From the NCBI GenBank assembly GCA_026686845.1, contig JAIVEN010000007.1:31555001-31619000 (forward strand): a stretch of 64,000 nucleotides of DNA. The letters run 5' to 3'. Position numbers and translations under genes: made by a program. This document shows, piece after piece, positions 1 through 11,859 of the stretch (positions are counted from its first letter, which is position 1; each line of letters begins with the position of its first letter). Under the pieces are notes generated by a model. It was given only the letters and a program-made list of their open reading frames with translations. It searched no databases and was not told the origin of the DNA. The DNA is from Adenanthera pavonina. Its lineage: Eukaryota > Streptophyta > Magnoliopsida > Fabales > Fabaceae.

Positions 1-355
1 CCTATCATAATAATAATAAAATTGAATCTTCTTCTCTGTACGGCAGGATCCAAATTGGATCTAATCTTTTAGTTCAACATATACCGCTAATTATCCTTTT
101 TATGTAAAATTTTGACATGATTTTGAATTGTACAAATTAAAATTAATTGGACAGACTGTATATAAAGTTATTGGTTGGAATCAATTAACATTCCGCACTG
201 TCAACTTTGGAAGTAATTAGATATTGATATATTGTATAGATAGAACATAAAATTTTGACTCCTGAAATGTAATAAATCAAATATCAAATTAAACAAAATA
301 CATTAGAAACTTTTTTTCTTCTTAAGAAATGAATATGGGCTTGGTTTCTTTCCAG
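1..355 (+). other. intron or upstream part of the DUF620 gene
   Basis: AT-rich sequence with no recognisable coding content. It ends in a pyrimidine-rich stretch followed by CAG at 353-355, a good splice acceptor for the coding exon that follows. I read it as the last intron of a gene whose earlier exons lie left of the window. An ATG at 329 sits inside the acceptor tract and is probably not the real start, because family similarity begins only after the CAG. Confidence 0.55.
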
Positions 356-859
356 GGTTTGGATCCAAAGAGCACAGCGAGCTTATTCACTAATGCACAA
401 TGCTTAGGGGAGAGCAAAATCGGGGACGTTGGATGCTTTGTATTAAAGGCATCCGCAGATCGAGCGGCTGTGATTGAAAGGAGTGAAGGGCACGCAGAGG
501 TAATAAGGCACATATTGTATGGGTATTTTTGTCAAAAGAGTGGGCTTCTCATATACCTTGAGGATTCTCATCTCACAAGGGTCCAAATGGATGAAACCCT
601 AGATAATGATCCGGTGTACTGGGAGACCACCATAGGTAGTAGCATCGGCGACTACAGAGACGTTGATGGGGTCATGATCGCCCATCAAGGGCGGTCCATC
701 GCGACAGTGTTCCGGTTCGAAGAAATGTCGACGCAACATAGTAGAACCAGAATGGAAGAGCTTTGGACTATTGATGATATTATGTTCGATGTCCCTGGAC
801 TCTCAATGGATCATTTCATTCCTCCAGCTGATATATTTCCCAATTCAAACTCTCCGTGA
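356..859 (+). CDS. DUF620-family protein, 3' terminal exon (partial)
   Basis: This exon encodes the C-terminal part of a plant DUF620 protein. These proteins are conserved across land plants and have no assigned biochemical function. About 168 residues are visible. The signature stretches are GLDPKSTASLF at the start, IRHILYGYFCQKSGLL, YLEDSHLTR, VYWETTIGSSIGDYRDVDG, TVFRFEE, and the terminal VPGLSMDHFIPPADIF, which is the usual family C-terminus. The frame ends in TGA at 857-859. An AATAAA at 863-868 follows almost immediately, although the true poly(A) signal may lie further on. The family is usually around 400 residues, so more than half is missing to the left. The splice acceptor ending at 355 sets the exon start. 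The reading frame has no defect, so I treat it as a functional gene cut by the window edge. Confidence 0.85.
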   Translation, partial: GLDPKSTASLFTNAQCLGESKIGDVGCFVLKASADRAAVIERSEGHAEVIRHILYGYFCQKSGLLIYLEDSHLTRVQMDETLDNDPVYWETTIGSSIGDYRDVDGVMIAHQGRSIATVFRFEEMSTQHSRTRMEELWTIDDIMFDVPGLSMDHFIPPADIFPNSNSP

Positions 860-1759
860 CAAAATAAAAGTATTTCCCAAATCTTCTGTGTTTAGTGGTA
901 AGTCAGTAAATACACGAAGTGAAATTGGAGAGAAATGGAAGAAGGAAAACAATTAAGTGGAATTTGAATTCTTTTAGAGTTGAAGTGCTCTTGAAATAAT
1001 AGAAAGAGAATGATATATATACGAGTGCGCATATAGAGTTCACTTTCTCTTTACACATTTTTTCTTTTCTCTCAGTCTCTCTCTCATTTTTTAAACATTT
1101 TACAAACTTGTAATTTCAAAGGATCTAGCTAGATCACAGGGAGAGGGAGACTGAGTGAAAAGAAAAACAACACTTCTTGCACGTACACTTCTACTCCCTA
1201 GCTTGTATTTAGTCTCCATTTTGAATATTGTACACGTACAGTGCAATACTGCATAGGATCAAGAGACTTTGAAGGTGATTTTTTAATTTTCCTAATTCTG
1301 ATTTTGAGAGTGAATTAACTAGTTCTCCTTAATTATACAGCTTGCATTTTTTACATCAGTACAGTCATTTTATCATTACATTTTGTAAGTATATGTACTT
1401 TTATGTACGTGATCTCTTTTTTCCTTGCTAGCCCTTCACCTACAAAAGGGTTCAAATCTTATTACTAATATGAAAATTTTATTGGTGAATAATTTATAAA
1501 TAACTTTATAAATATTCTTTAATCATTAAGGCTTACTATGACCTTGATCATGAGATATCAAAACCCAACTTATCTAAAATTTTTTATTTAAGGAAAAAAA
1601 GATAAAAATGAGTAAACAAGGGATAAGATGTTAAATTTAATCAAACGGCCAAGAAAGGAACAATTTGATGTAAACATAAAAAATGTGTGTACTCAAATTA
1701 TGAAATAATTAATGGGAAATAAAAATGATGTCCAGACCATAATCCTAGAATGAATTAAG
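860..1759. other. 3' flank of the DUF620 gene
   Basis: No coding region recognised. Contents: the probable 3' UTR, CT-rich and AT-rich stretches around 1040-1090, and AT-rich intergenic DNA. Confidence 0.4.
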
Positions 1760-1761
1760 TA

Positions 1762-1960
1762 CTCCACCCTTTTCAAAATGTAGTCAGGAGAAAATTTTTG
1801 TTTCATTTTATATGTCCATTTAAAAGTTCAATATAGCATTTAAAAGTTTAACTTATTAATGGCAAATTTGAAAATGTAAAAAAAATTATGATATATTAAT
1901 AGTATTTTTTAATTTATGTGTTAAAATCTCAATGAGACTTATATTTTAAGACGGAGATAG
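1762..1960. mobile_element. Stowaway-like MITE (degraded)
   Basis: A short element flanked by TA dinucleotides at 1760-1761 and 1961-1962. The left end reads CTCCACCCTTTTCAAAATGT and the reverse complement of the right end reads CTATCTCCGTCTTAAAATAT, the loose CTCCCTCCG-type terminus of Stowaway (Tc1/mariner) MITEs. It has no coding capacity. The inverted repeats are imperfect, so it is an old copy. Confidence 0.45.
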
Positions 1961-2020
1961 TAATTCACTTTATCTTTAATAATTAGAGGGTCTTATAACT
2001 AGTGGCCAAAATAGAGGTTA

Positions 2021-2577
2021 CTGTTTTCTCTATCTCATTTTATCTATTATTTTAAAAAATTTTATATGTTCCAATTTATCTGTTATTTTATATTATCAAT
2101 GAAATATTATTAATTACTTTTGTTACTATTTTATCATTCATTAAAAATATTAATAGGTAGAGCACAAGTTATTACTTCTATTTTTTAATATAAGAGGCAT
2201 TTGGGGACCTATTTTATTCCAAAATATAATGGACAAATAATAATTTTCTAATACATTTAATTTTTTTTCAAAAAAACCCTAATTAGAATTCATTCTCATT
2301 AATTATATAATAAAAATTATTAATATTAAATAAGGGTAATTTTGAAAACTACTTTATATTTTTTTAACAAATTTAATTATTTCAACTACTTTTCTTTTTT
2401 TTATATGATTTAACTATTTGTTCATTATATTAAGAAATGAAGAAAGTATCTTTTAGTATTTAATTTGAAGATATTTTGATAAAATATCATTAAATTTTAC
2501 TATAATTAAAATTATATAATAATTTTTTTAATTTGTGTTAAAAAAACTTAAAATAACAAATAAAATAGAAGGGAGAG
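2021..2577. mobile_element. Stowaway-like element, possibly composite
   Basis: TA flanks at 2019-2020 and 2578-2579 enclose ends that agree as inverted repeats: CTCTATCTCATTTTATCTAT on the left, and CTCTCCCTTCTATTTTATTT reading in from the right. At 557 bp it is longer than its relatives at 21082 and 37625 (298 bp net each), so it may contain a second insertion or be two overlapping elements. Confidence 0.4.
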
Positions 2578-3118
2578 TATGTCTAATTAAAATTGTTGGA
2601 ATGAGGGAAAGTTAAATGTCAAAAAACTTGGAAATGTACATATAAAAATTATTTATGTTTTCCCATGCACTACTAAATTACAAAAGAGCTGGCCGTCCTA
2701 TTTATAATTTATGAATAATATAAATTGTTATAAATTTTATTATTATATATGTTGACATTTATTTAGTTATATATTAAATGTTGAATTATATACATGGAAT
2801 ATATTGAATAATGACATATTGATCAATTCTATTTTTTTTTATCTGCACTCTCTTTTCTGTGTCCCTCCCATAAATGATGGCTTTTTCACAAAGTAATATG
2901 TTTTGGTTTGTAGAATCAATTTGTGGGAATAAGAATAAAAATTAGGATGAAAATGGGAATGAGTTTTTTTTTTTTAGGCCAGAAAGGAAATCGCTAAATT
3001 AAAATGGAAAGGAGTAGTCCACAAAAAGCAACAATAAAACAAACAAACAAGAAGAACTCAAGCCAATACCAACATCAACAAAAGAAAAATCAGATCTAAG
3101 AATGGAAAAAAGAGAAGG
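2578..3118. other. intergenic, no feature seen
   Basis: AT-rich sequence with homopolymer runs near 2964. I recognise nothing coding in it. Confidence 0.4.
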
Positions 3119-3395
3119 AAGGGGATGCAGATCCCAAACAAAAGAACTCTCCCTCTTAATTAGCAGCATAACTAGCAAGCTAATGGGCTGCCATGTTAGC
3201 TCTCTGCGTGCACCAACGGAAAGAGCACTTGGGAAGTAACGTGCTTAAGCATATCCTCAGTAAGTGTACTGCTACACCAATCTAGCCTTGAAGAATGATC
3301 ATTAATAGCTGAGATGAGTGGCAAGTTGTTATATTCAAAGATGATATCCAAAAACTTGTTCGTCACCTTGCGTACCGCAAGAGCATGGGTTGTGA
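3119..3395 (-). pseudogene. LINE-type RNase H fragment (RVT_3), degraded
   Basis: On the minus strand the translation, with frame changes and stops, resembles the C-terminal plant RNase H domain of non-LTR retrotransposons. One frame gives a piece around NNLPLISAINDHSSRLDW. The next gives FRWCTQRANMAAH followed by a stop and LASYAAN, the usual 'W-H-R-x-A-N-x-A-A-H-x-L-A' signature. This is a dead 3' fragment of a LINE. No reverse transcriptase is left beside it. Confidence 0.55.
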
Positions 3396-3750
3396 AAAAT
3401 ATTATAGTGATAAATAGAATATCGTTCCTATAAGAATTTTATTTCAAAACTCGGTTCAGTATCAATTATTATATTTTCACTTAATTCAAGCAACATAAAT
3501 AACTAAAGGACAAAAACACAAATAAATTGAATACACAAAAGTTAGATATTAGTTGTGATTCTAGATAAGGAGGACAATATAGAATTATTGTTGCTAAATT
3601 TATTTCATAGCATATAAATTATCTACTCTTAATTGCTTGTAATGGTACTAGTGCTAATTTATGATTCAATTTTACCTATAAGAGCTATCTCAAGTCTCAA
3701 ATAAGTGTTTAATTTAGTTAATTACATAATCTCTTATGCAATTAACAAAA
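3396..3750. repeat. retroelement-derived repeat, shared with 40850 and 58790
   Basis: Begins with a 'GCATGGGTTGT' motif and continues through blocks that recur in diverged form at about 40853-41110 and 58795-59035: a 'gaat(t)TTGGTTCCAAAA(C/T)'-like stretch, an 'ATCA.TTATTA' stretch, and 'ATTATTGTGGCTAAA'. The layout resembles long terminal repeats of plant retrotransposons, but I cannot define ends or a target duplication. Confidence 0.35.
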
Positions 3751-3752
3751 CC

Positions 3753-3955
3753 CTCACTTCTACAAAATAACCTTTTTATGTCTATTATTTATATTTGTTA
3801 AAAAAATAGATATAAAAAATTAATTAGTAACATTTTTATAAATAAATTTGTAAGTTTTAGATTATCTATATCCATTTTTAAAAAAACAGACATAAAAAAT
3901 TTATCAATTATGTTTGTTTTATAAAAAAACAGATGTAAGCTCTTTTTCGTATCAA
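3753..3955. repeat. CACTA-like terminal fragment
   Basis: Starts CACTTCTACAAAATAACC and contains repeated, partly palindromic 'AACAGACATAAAAA' and 'TTTTTATGTCT' subterminal motifs, an arrangement typical of CACTA transposon ends. Similar motifs recur at about 11890-11985. It stops abruptly at the Helitron-like end at 3956, so it may be a truncated end cut by that insertion. Confidence 0.35.
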
Positions 3956-3990
3956 CTAGAGGTACGGCCCGCCCGCGCTTCACGCGGGCC
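3956..3990 (-). mobile_element. Helitron-like 3' terminus
   Basis: Read on the minus strand, a GC-rich hairpin (stem CCCGCG / CGCGGG, loop TGAAG) lies about 11 bases before CTAG, followed by T. Helitron 3' ends have exactly this arrangement: a short GC hairpin, then CTRR, inserted between A and T. The GC content stands out sharply from the AT-rich surroundings. I could not find the matching 5' TC end to the right, so its length is unknown. Confidence 0.4.
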
Positions 3991-5625
3991 CATAGTAAGT
4001 TTCGATGTGTTTAAAATGACACTTCTATGATTAAATAATAGCACTACACACATTATACGTTACCAAAAATTTTTCTACATTAGCCTATGAGTGAATTGAA
4101 GATATAGAGAACTATGTCATTATAGTATGGAACTATTAAATCTATGGGTGGAAGTTTAAGTTGACTTTTGTTTTAAAGCTTAGAGTATGTTATTGCAAAT
4201 TTTCAAAAGAAAATCTGTAGGGCGACGTAAGTTGCACTATCGATAGGCAATAGCATGATAGAAAACATCTAGTTGTGTTACTGTGCATAAGATGGTAGAA
4301 AATGTTTACATAGCACATTACAAGTGAACTTTTATATTTATTCTCTTAAATAGTGAGATGAAATATAAAATTTCTTAATTTTATTATTTGAGAATTGTGT
4401 CGGGTGGAGTCATTTTATTACATGCAAAGATTTCTTATCCCTTTTTTTTTTGGTAAAGATTTCTTATCCTTTTTTGGTATTTACTAAACCATTTCTTATC
4501 ATTTTCCATTTTTTTCCATATTAATTTGACTTGAAATTTTAGTGACTTCTTAATGCACGAATATTATTTACATAAAAAAACTAAATGTAGTTTTTGATGG
4601 ATCATACATATGGATATATATTATGTTGAAAAATGATAATATAGGCACATGGTTAATATAGAGCTCATAATATAAATTTTCTCATGTTTAGTATATGGGA
4701 ACCTTTTTTCAAGTGAGACTAAGTCCCTCTCATTTGTAGGAGGGTCCTTTGCACTAATAATCCCATGATTTGCATGGAAAACTTGTGGTTTGGACAAAAA
4801 TGTTTTCAATAAACTTTGTATATTTCCCATTTTTTTCTTGGCCTAGTATATATTTAGAAATAAATCTATTGCTTTACTTATGTATAATTGAAAGATGAAG
4901 ATTTCTCCAAAGTAACTGAAGTTAGTCTAGTGAAAATATTATCATTTTCACTATGTATAACTGTAATTTCTCCATGTTTTCTAGAACCGTAATTTTATAT
5001 TCAACTGGAAACATTATTGCCTTAGTTCATGGTAAAAGAGCCCAGGATTTTTTTTGCCGAATAAAAGAGTCCATGGTGAAACAATATAGTTTCAGTCTAA
5101 AATCTTGTTGACCAAATGCAGAGAAAGCCCATGAGAGGAAAAAGTGGAGCGGAAGGGGAAAATAAAAAAACATGGACAGCTTTTATATCACATATAAATG
5201 TCAATATCATCTCCTATCTCTACAAAAATGAATGTTAGTATTGTCAGCCATTTCTATACTATCAATTATTTTTACACTATAATACAACTATTTGTACATC
5301 AGCTTTATATATATATATATATATATACACACTTCAATGAACTTTCGGACAGAATTTTTAAGTTTCTAAAATTATAAGTCATTAAAGTTTTTCCTCCATA
5401 CAACTTTAAATCCATTCTGTTAATGTTATTATTGTTGTTGTTGTTGTGCGAAGAAAGAAATAGCCAGGAGAGAATAGAGTACGCAACTGCTATTGTGAAA
5501 CACAGTTTTTCTCATGCAACATTAAAGACATTAAAAGGCAAAGGCAGACCAAAAAGGCTAAATTGATAAAGAGACAGAGGAGAGAGTCTAAACTGATACT
5601 TTTCACTGATAAATGAAACATTTAA
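3991..5625. other. intergenic, microsatellites only
   Basis: No gene recognised. It contains an (AT)n run near 5308-5327 and a short TTG repeat near 5430-5446. A stretch at 4640-4800 looks like LTR-type sequence (a 'GTGAGACTAAGTCCC' motif), but I cannot delimit an element. Confidence 0.35.
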
Positions 5626-6383
5626 TTAAAAAGTGCCTAGACGAAGCTCCAAATCTAACTCTTCCTCTGTACCTGCATATCCCTGAGTACCGAGTTTTGA
5701 CGTAAGGTTGTTGCTCTCGTCTCCAATATCGTGCAAATAATTAAGGCCTCCCTTCGGTGCTGGTTGATGTGCAGAAATTCACTGTGCTGTTCTCTTGAAT
5801 CCTAAGCCTTGTGTTTTGAGGGCTGAAAAATGGCATTTCAAGAAAAGCTTTGCCAGGACGATCCGTTGAAGTGAAAGGAGACGAGTAAGACAATGCAGTA
5901 GTGATGCTGGTCTTTTTATGTTTATAATCAAAGGACGGCAGCTCCCATGGGGCTTTTTCAGGCTCATTTGTGGAAGTGAAAAAGGGTGGAAAAGAGAAAG
6001 CACGAGAAGACTTACAAGGTGAAGATTGATGTGTGGAGTCACCGATCATAATGCTGTGACGGACAACGAAGCTGTTGGAGCAAGCAGTCCACGCTGCATG
6101 TACCTACTCATCATGGCCGGTGTCAACTTAAATTTTGCTCTTGTATGTGAACTCATATGTCCTCCCATGGCCTATCCCGATTTGAATTCCTTCTTGCAAA
6201 TATTATAGGGTAGATCGTGATAGAGGATAAGGCCTCAAATGAGAGTTGTTTTAGAGCCATACGTCCTCCCAAGGCCATGTTTACCATCACGGCATCACCA
6301 AAGGAGGATGAAAAGTAATACCAAAGCAAAACAAACCAATTCAGGAGGGGGAAAAAATGATAAAAGGACCTAGCTTGGCTCAC
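5626..6383 (-). pseudogene. C2H2 zinc-finger repressor with EAR motif, disrupted
   Basis: The minus strand carries scattered parts of a plant C2H2 transcription repressor. A finger with the QALGGH-type core is seen as ICKKEFKSG, then a TAG stop exactly where the usual glutamine codon CAG would be, then AMGGHMSSH (near 6135-6205). A more degraded finger, MALGGRM, lies upstream in another frame (near 6250-6290). A low-complexity spacer with repeated 'TSTxxPxKA' pieces follows (5741-6049). The tail in a third frame ends ELDLELRLGTF and then TAA at 5626-5628. That is the LxLxL EAR motif of SUPERMAN/ZAT-type repressors. The frame changes plus the in-frame TAG mark it as a pseudogene, unless an intron explains one of the shifts. 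Family membership is well supported; the closest subfamily is not resolved. Confidence 0.6.
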
Positions 6384-8154
6384 AAATTACATTAATTAAA
6401 ATCGTAGGGGCAATTTATAGGGCCTAGATGCATACATCTGTGAGTCAACCAACCTATAGACCTTGAGCAAATTAGTGTTCTATACCCCACTTTTTTTCAT
6501 GATCAGAAGAATGACTAAACAAAGAACCAAGAAAATGTTTCACCCTAAATGATAAGAAATATTCAAAAGCATGCTCCACTAATAACAGGATTGAGAAACA
6601 GAAATTCCACTTGCTTCTCAAAAGTTTTTGCATCACATTTCACATTTTGAACCTCAAATATAATGGAAACTTACTTCCACAGTCAGCTTCTGCAGTCTTA
6701 CGGGCAAGCTCCAAGAATAAGAGTTTCCTGAAATCTCAACCTGGAGCTAAAATCTAACAATATACAGTTGTAAAGAGGTCAAAAGCAACACTGTAGTAAC
6801 ATACCCCAATCACAAAGCTATTAGAGCATCTCCCCACACAGTTGTAAAGAACACCTTAATAAGTCCCTACCAATTCTCAATGTACATGAATTATAAAATT
6901 TGTCATAAAACAAAAATGGAGGAAAATACCCAGATAAGCAGACAACATTAACAATGTGAAATTGCAAGAAATAAAAGAAACAAAAGTATTTTTTTAATGG
7001 AAATATAATATAGTGGTCAAGGATCATAGTTTCTAGGACTTCAACATCCATCCTTGCTACTAATCGCATGCACTCCAATTAAGATCTTTGGTTTTGAAAT
7101 CTAAAATTGGCATAAATCAGATTTCTCATGACTCCATCAAAGTGACATGGTAAGTAAGTACACTGCATGTCGCTATCTCAGCGGGAAGCAGTTCAAAATA
7201 AGGAGACAAAAGCAAGATTCGAACCAAAATATACCAAGATAAAAAAGTACTGTTTTTTAAGGTAAACACTTATGATTCAATGGGATTTGTGGGAGAAAAG
7301 TTAGAATTGATAAATTTATTCTCACCATTTTCCCTAGTTTAGTAGAAAGACTTCACAGAAATCAATGAGTAATCAACTTATCTTCCAAGTTTTTCTTTTT
7401 TTACTTTGAATAAACAACCTTTTGGTTATTTTAAGCAAATTAGTTTCTTTCTTCAGTTGTATTTCTGCCCAAAAGAAAAGTTTTAAGAAACATAAAGCTA
7501 ACCCGTTCATGGTCGTTGAATAAAAATTTCTGAACCAAGACATTCACTAAAACCAAAATAGAGAGTAAACTTAGTAACATAACATCTGTCGAACCAATAT
7601 GTTACGACAACAGCTAGGCCTTTTAAGTTACACAATCATGTTTGCGAACCCATATGCTAGCAAAAAGTGCAAAGAAAATTAAGTTATTAAATATAAACTG
7701 ATCTTTACAATCCTAGAACAATGTATTTGCCAATCACATTATCACCATCAAGGATTCTGACTTTTGAATCAGCACTGGTAACCAAAACTTTGCCAGGAAC
7801 TTGTGGATGAAAATGAAATAAATTACACAATCAATTAATCATAGCAATAGAATTGAGAATCATATATTTAAAAGAAATCACAAAATGAACTGAAAAGAAG
7901 AACCAAAAGACTGTTGAGGAATGCACAAGATTATCATTCAGATTCTTCGATCCCAAAATTCAAAAAATTGACTTAACTAAACTTTTCCAAGAATAAATAT
8001 CTAACAACAAACCACTTCAATCACAAAGCCTTCAAAACTTAGAAAGTCGAAGGTATTAACAGAGAAGCTCCAGGAAAGCACAGTATTATCCACTGAAGAA
8101 AAATAACACAGCAATAAAGCTCAAGCTAAGAAGAAAGAAGAACTGAAGAAGCTG
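6384..8154. other. intergenic or intron-like, no gene recognised
   Basis: AT-rich with many short stop-broken frames. If the possible exon at 8155-8450 belongs to the zinc-finger pseudogene, this would be its first intron. I see no conserved domain. Confidence 0.3.
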
Positions 8155-8450
8155 ACTTACAGGATCGATTAAGATGGGATTGAATGGGAGAAGGGAGGGG
8201 ATCCTTTTCCTCTTTTCGTTCTGTCCTTCAATTTCAATTTCAATTTCGCCGCTTCTGTTCAAGATCTCCGACACTTTAATTTCAATTTCAATGACGCAAC
8301 CTCCGCATGCAAATATTCCAACATGTTCGAATGTAGAGGTGGAACCTCCCTGTGATGGTGAATCAAAGAGAATTAAAGAAGAAAAGGTAAAAAGAGAATC
8401 AAAGAAGACTCTGGCCGAACCCATAAAAAACCAATCGGTGAATCTCACTC
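8155..8450 (-). other. possible 5' exon with a GTAAGT donor
   Basis: On the minus strand a fairly GC-rich stretch ends at 8161 and is followed by GTAAGT (8155-8160), a textbook plant splice donor. The stretch contains several GAAATT/TTTCAA tandem units. Open frames exist on both strands (120 aa minus, 112 aa plus), but neither resembles a known family. It could be an untranslated first exon of the pseudogene downstream. Confidence 0.25.
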
Positions 8451-8492
8451 CAAATCGCGATCAACCTCTCTCAGGCAACGAAATAAAATCAC

Positions 8493-8878
8493 TAAGTGTG
8501 TGTTTGAGTTAGATTATATATAAGTGATTATAAGGATAAGTGATTATTTATAATAGATTATGAGAATAAGTGATTATATCAAAAGTGAATTATGTTTGGA
8601 TATTTTTAACCCATAAATAATTTTGAGAAAAGAAATGTGTTTGGATATTGGAGTTTAAGTGATTATTGGGTGGATACTGAGAAGAAAAAGTGAAATAAGT
8701 GATTATGAGAGAAAAGTGATTATCATAAGTTGGAAAAAGTAGCTTATGGAAATAATCACTTAAATGGCCATAAGTGATTATTTTGATTTGGATTATGTTT
8801 GTTTACTGGCCGCATAATCACTTTTCTCTACTCCATAAGCACTTATAAGTGATTTTAAGCTAAACCAAACAGGCTCTA
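8493..8878. mobile_element. MITE with AAGTGATTAT subrepeats
   Basis: A short element full of AAGTGATTAT/ATAATCACTT units on both strands. The left end (GTGTGTTTGAGTTAGATTAT) and the reverse complement of the right end (GCCTGTTTGGTTTAGCTTAA) form an imperfect terminal inverted repeat of the 'TGTTTGG' kind seen in non-autonomous hAT-like elements. A palindrome CACTTATAAGTG lies near 8849. The target duplication is not clear; CTAA occurs at both edges. Confidence 0.5.
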
Positions 8879-9735
8879 ATTAAGATTGACAACCCATAAT
8901 AGAAAATCAGAATTCGACAATAAATCTCGGGAACATGGATTTGGCTGCCGATAATTGAGCGATTAAGTGAGAGAGAACAGCGCATGAAAGAGTTTAAATG
9001 ATAGAGGAAGAAAGGAGAATGAAAGGAGAAGAAAGGAAGGAGAAGAAGATGAAGAGAGAGAGAAGGGAAAGGAATACTAAAAATGCGTGCCTGACCCTGC
9101 TAAATTGATTTAGGCTGTAATAATAAACCATAAGCTTTGGAAATATGCGATAAAATTATGGAGGTGTCATTTGGGAGGCTTGCATTGTAAACCATCTGCT
9201 TTGGAAATATACAAAGAAAATTCATGCAGGCACCATTTGGGAAGATGTGGCATTTGGAAATCTGCGGAAGGAAATTACGGAAGGATGTTCAACAGTGTTA
9301 GGAGCAGTATTAGAAACGGTTCAGAACAGTGCTATCTACAGTGCTGAAGCTTTTATCTAATTGATGATTGATTTATTTTTAACATTTTTTAAACTTACAT
9401 CAGTTTTATACTTTTTGTCCGATCCCATTAATAAAATATTATTTTAAAAATTTATTTAATTTTATTTATAGATGTTGTGTTATTTTTTTATAAATTTTTT
9501 TTTTATTTTTTATTTAATAATTTTTTTATTTTGTAAATTATTTTAATTTTTAATTAATAAAAATAAAATTAAAAATTTATACTATTTTTTTTATAAATTT
9601 ATAAATATAATTATATTTTTTTAATATTTATAAAATAAAAAATGATGTCTTATAAATAGTATTGTAAATAGTATTGGAGGTGAGAGCGGGTATTAAGCTA
9701 TTTTTTTTATAATAATTTTTTTTAACAAAAGCTGA
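8879..9735. other. intergenic, very AT-rich in the second half
   Basis: It holds a GA-rich run at about 9000-9075 and a duplicated 'TTTGGAAATATGC' motif at 9137 and 9200. From 9360 it is almost pure A/T with no coding signal. Confidence 0.35.
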
Positions 9736-11796
9736 TTGTTCATTCTCTTTCCTTACTCTTCTCTTCGACATTTTCTTCTGGAGAAACAGAGTTCTTGCCA
9801 CCGTCAGTCTCCTTCACCACTGAAACCCCATTTCCAGCTAACGCCACGTTCCTTCACACCATTTCCTTCCCATTTTCAGCTAACCCACCACCTCTCTCGC
9901 TGTTTACGACCTATCCACCTGCTCATTTTCAGATTTTGGCCTCTCCTTTTCGAACCCTAACCTGTGCCATCGTTCCCCTCTCATCTTTGAACCCGTGGTT
10001 GAGTGGTCATTGTTCGTAGTTGAGCGCCGTTGTCTCCCTGATCGTTGTTTGTGCTTGAGTGGTTGTCCCCGGTGGTGTTCTCAGTTTCTTAGCAAGCATG
10101 GTCATTCCTTGTTCTTGGTGGCGTTTTCAGTTAGGTGAGTTTTTGTTTTAAGTGGGTGCTTGCACATTTGAGAGACTTGTAAAGCTTGAATGATGTTTGA
10201 ATGTTGCTTGGATAAAGAACTACATTATATGGAGCTTTATTTTCAGTGTAAGTAGCTTAATTTTTTGTCATAGTTGTTATTGCACATTAGGTGTTTGTTG
10301 AAATGATCGAGTGACAGAGAATCATCGTTTATGTGCTTGGTTTTGATCTCTATTTTTGTAGAGGCAAACTGATTCATGGAGTAAAAATTAGTCGTATTTT
10401 TTTCTTCTCAATCATAGTTTGAACATTGAAGCAATTAATGTAGAACAAAAAAAATTGCAGAACATGCAGTTTGTAGCTTTGGTAATGGGTGGTTCGTTTC
10501 TCATTGAAGGTACCAGTGTATACATTTTAGTTTGATCTAGTGCATTTTCTGCTTTCTTTTTGAGTGCTTTCTCTCTTTTAAAGTTTATATTTTGGAAAAG
10601 TACAAATTGGTACTAGAATTTGTTTTGCAGATGTATGCATAATAAGATTCATATTCTAATTTTTTCGCTCACTTTGTGAAGGTGGAAGCTTATGACAAAC
10701 TTAACTCTGAAATGAGAAAAAAATGAAATAGTATAGAAACTATTTCTTTTTCTATCATTGCAAGTTATTCTTCATTGCTAATGTCATATGAGTATGTTAT
10801 ATTCCTCAATTTGCGTCGATGATTGAATATTGTCTGTGGAGTCAAGTGAAGAACATTATGGAGTCTGAAGAAGAAACCATAGTTAGTATATTATTACTAA
10901 TTACTTGTACACATGGATTGCGTCCTTTTCTTGTGTTTTCGGTTGTTTTATGATCTTTGGTAATCAATATGAAATTAATTGTTGCTTTATAATGTCAAGC
11001 AGAGGATAAAAAGGTATTAAAGCTGTTATTGAGATTGAAAATCCTAACTTAGTAGAACTGAAGACCTTGAAAGCTAGAGATATTGATAAGAGTTCATCTC
11101 CCCTTTTTCTTTTAATAATTATCCTTGAGTAAACATATCTATTGTAATTATTTTCTTATGGGGAAAATAATGCTACTTTCTTGCTGAAGCAGGTTGGGTA
11201 AACAGCCGAGCTTTCAAGGCATGAAAGGTTTGTTACTTTTGACTTGTTTATTGGCTTGAAGAGTGTGCTTTTTATACATTTGAAGAGGGCATTTTTTTTT
11301 TCCGGTTAATGAGGGAGAGAATACTCTTTATGGTCTATGTCCTTGAGACAAGTTATTCTTCATTGTTAATTACTTTTGACTTGTTAATTGATTTAGGTAC
11401 TATATAAAATGTTTAGTTGAGAGAAATGGACGTTTTTCTTTTGTGTCCTTTGTATGATTTGACTCATACCATTTTATTTTCTTTTGTGTACTTGTCTACG
11501 TGGCAGGTGGCAGGTAAAAGTGTATTGACCTTTCAAAATGTAGGTAAAGGTCTTTCGGCCAAATCCTATGGTATTTGCTTTGTCCATGTGAAATTACCAG
11601 AAACTTGTGGATATAATTAATCATGTTCTCCTTTCTTTGGTTAAATCTGTAATTCTAATCTTATGGAAATAATGCAAGTAGTATAGTAATACTTGGAATG
11701 CTTCCCCTTTATTGTTTGATATAATTGAATATATACATCCTTTAATTATCCTTCGGCTAGCAGCTTACAATTTCCTTCTTCCTCTGTTATCTAAGG
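9736..11796 (+). other. possible transcribed leader and introns of a dead LRR-kinase gene
   Basis: The first 400 bases are CT-rich and relatively GC-rich, as plant 5' UTR exons often are, and end at a GTGAGT donor (10135-10140). Downstream sequence is T-rich with gene-like composition but no coding exon that I recognise until the LRR fragment at 11797. I infer the remains of a receptor-kinase gene that lost most exons. Evidence for this stretch alone is weak. Confidence 0.25.
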
Positions 11797-11859
11797 AGCT
11801 TTATGTGGAACAACATAAGTGGGAGCATACCGAAGGAAATTGGCAATATCAAAACTTTT
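11797..11859 (+). pseudogene. LRR receptor-kinase exon fragment
   Basis: The plus-strand frame reads SFMWNNISGSIPKEIGNI, an exact leucine-rich-repeat pattern (N-x-SGSIP-x-E-IGN) of plant LRR receptor-like kinases. A pyrimidine-rich tract and TAAG precede it as a splice acceptor. The similarity ends after about 20 codons, where CACTA-like 'AAAACAGACATA' sequence takes over. No kinase domain is present nearby, so this is a stranded exon piece. Confidence 0.55.

Noticed and set aside
8086..8512. Overlapping 120- and 112-codon frames on opposite strands
   Set aside because: Low-complexity Ser/Ile and Glu/Ile content from GAAATT tandem units, with no family similarity. Kept only as a possible untranslated exon.
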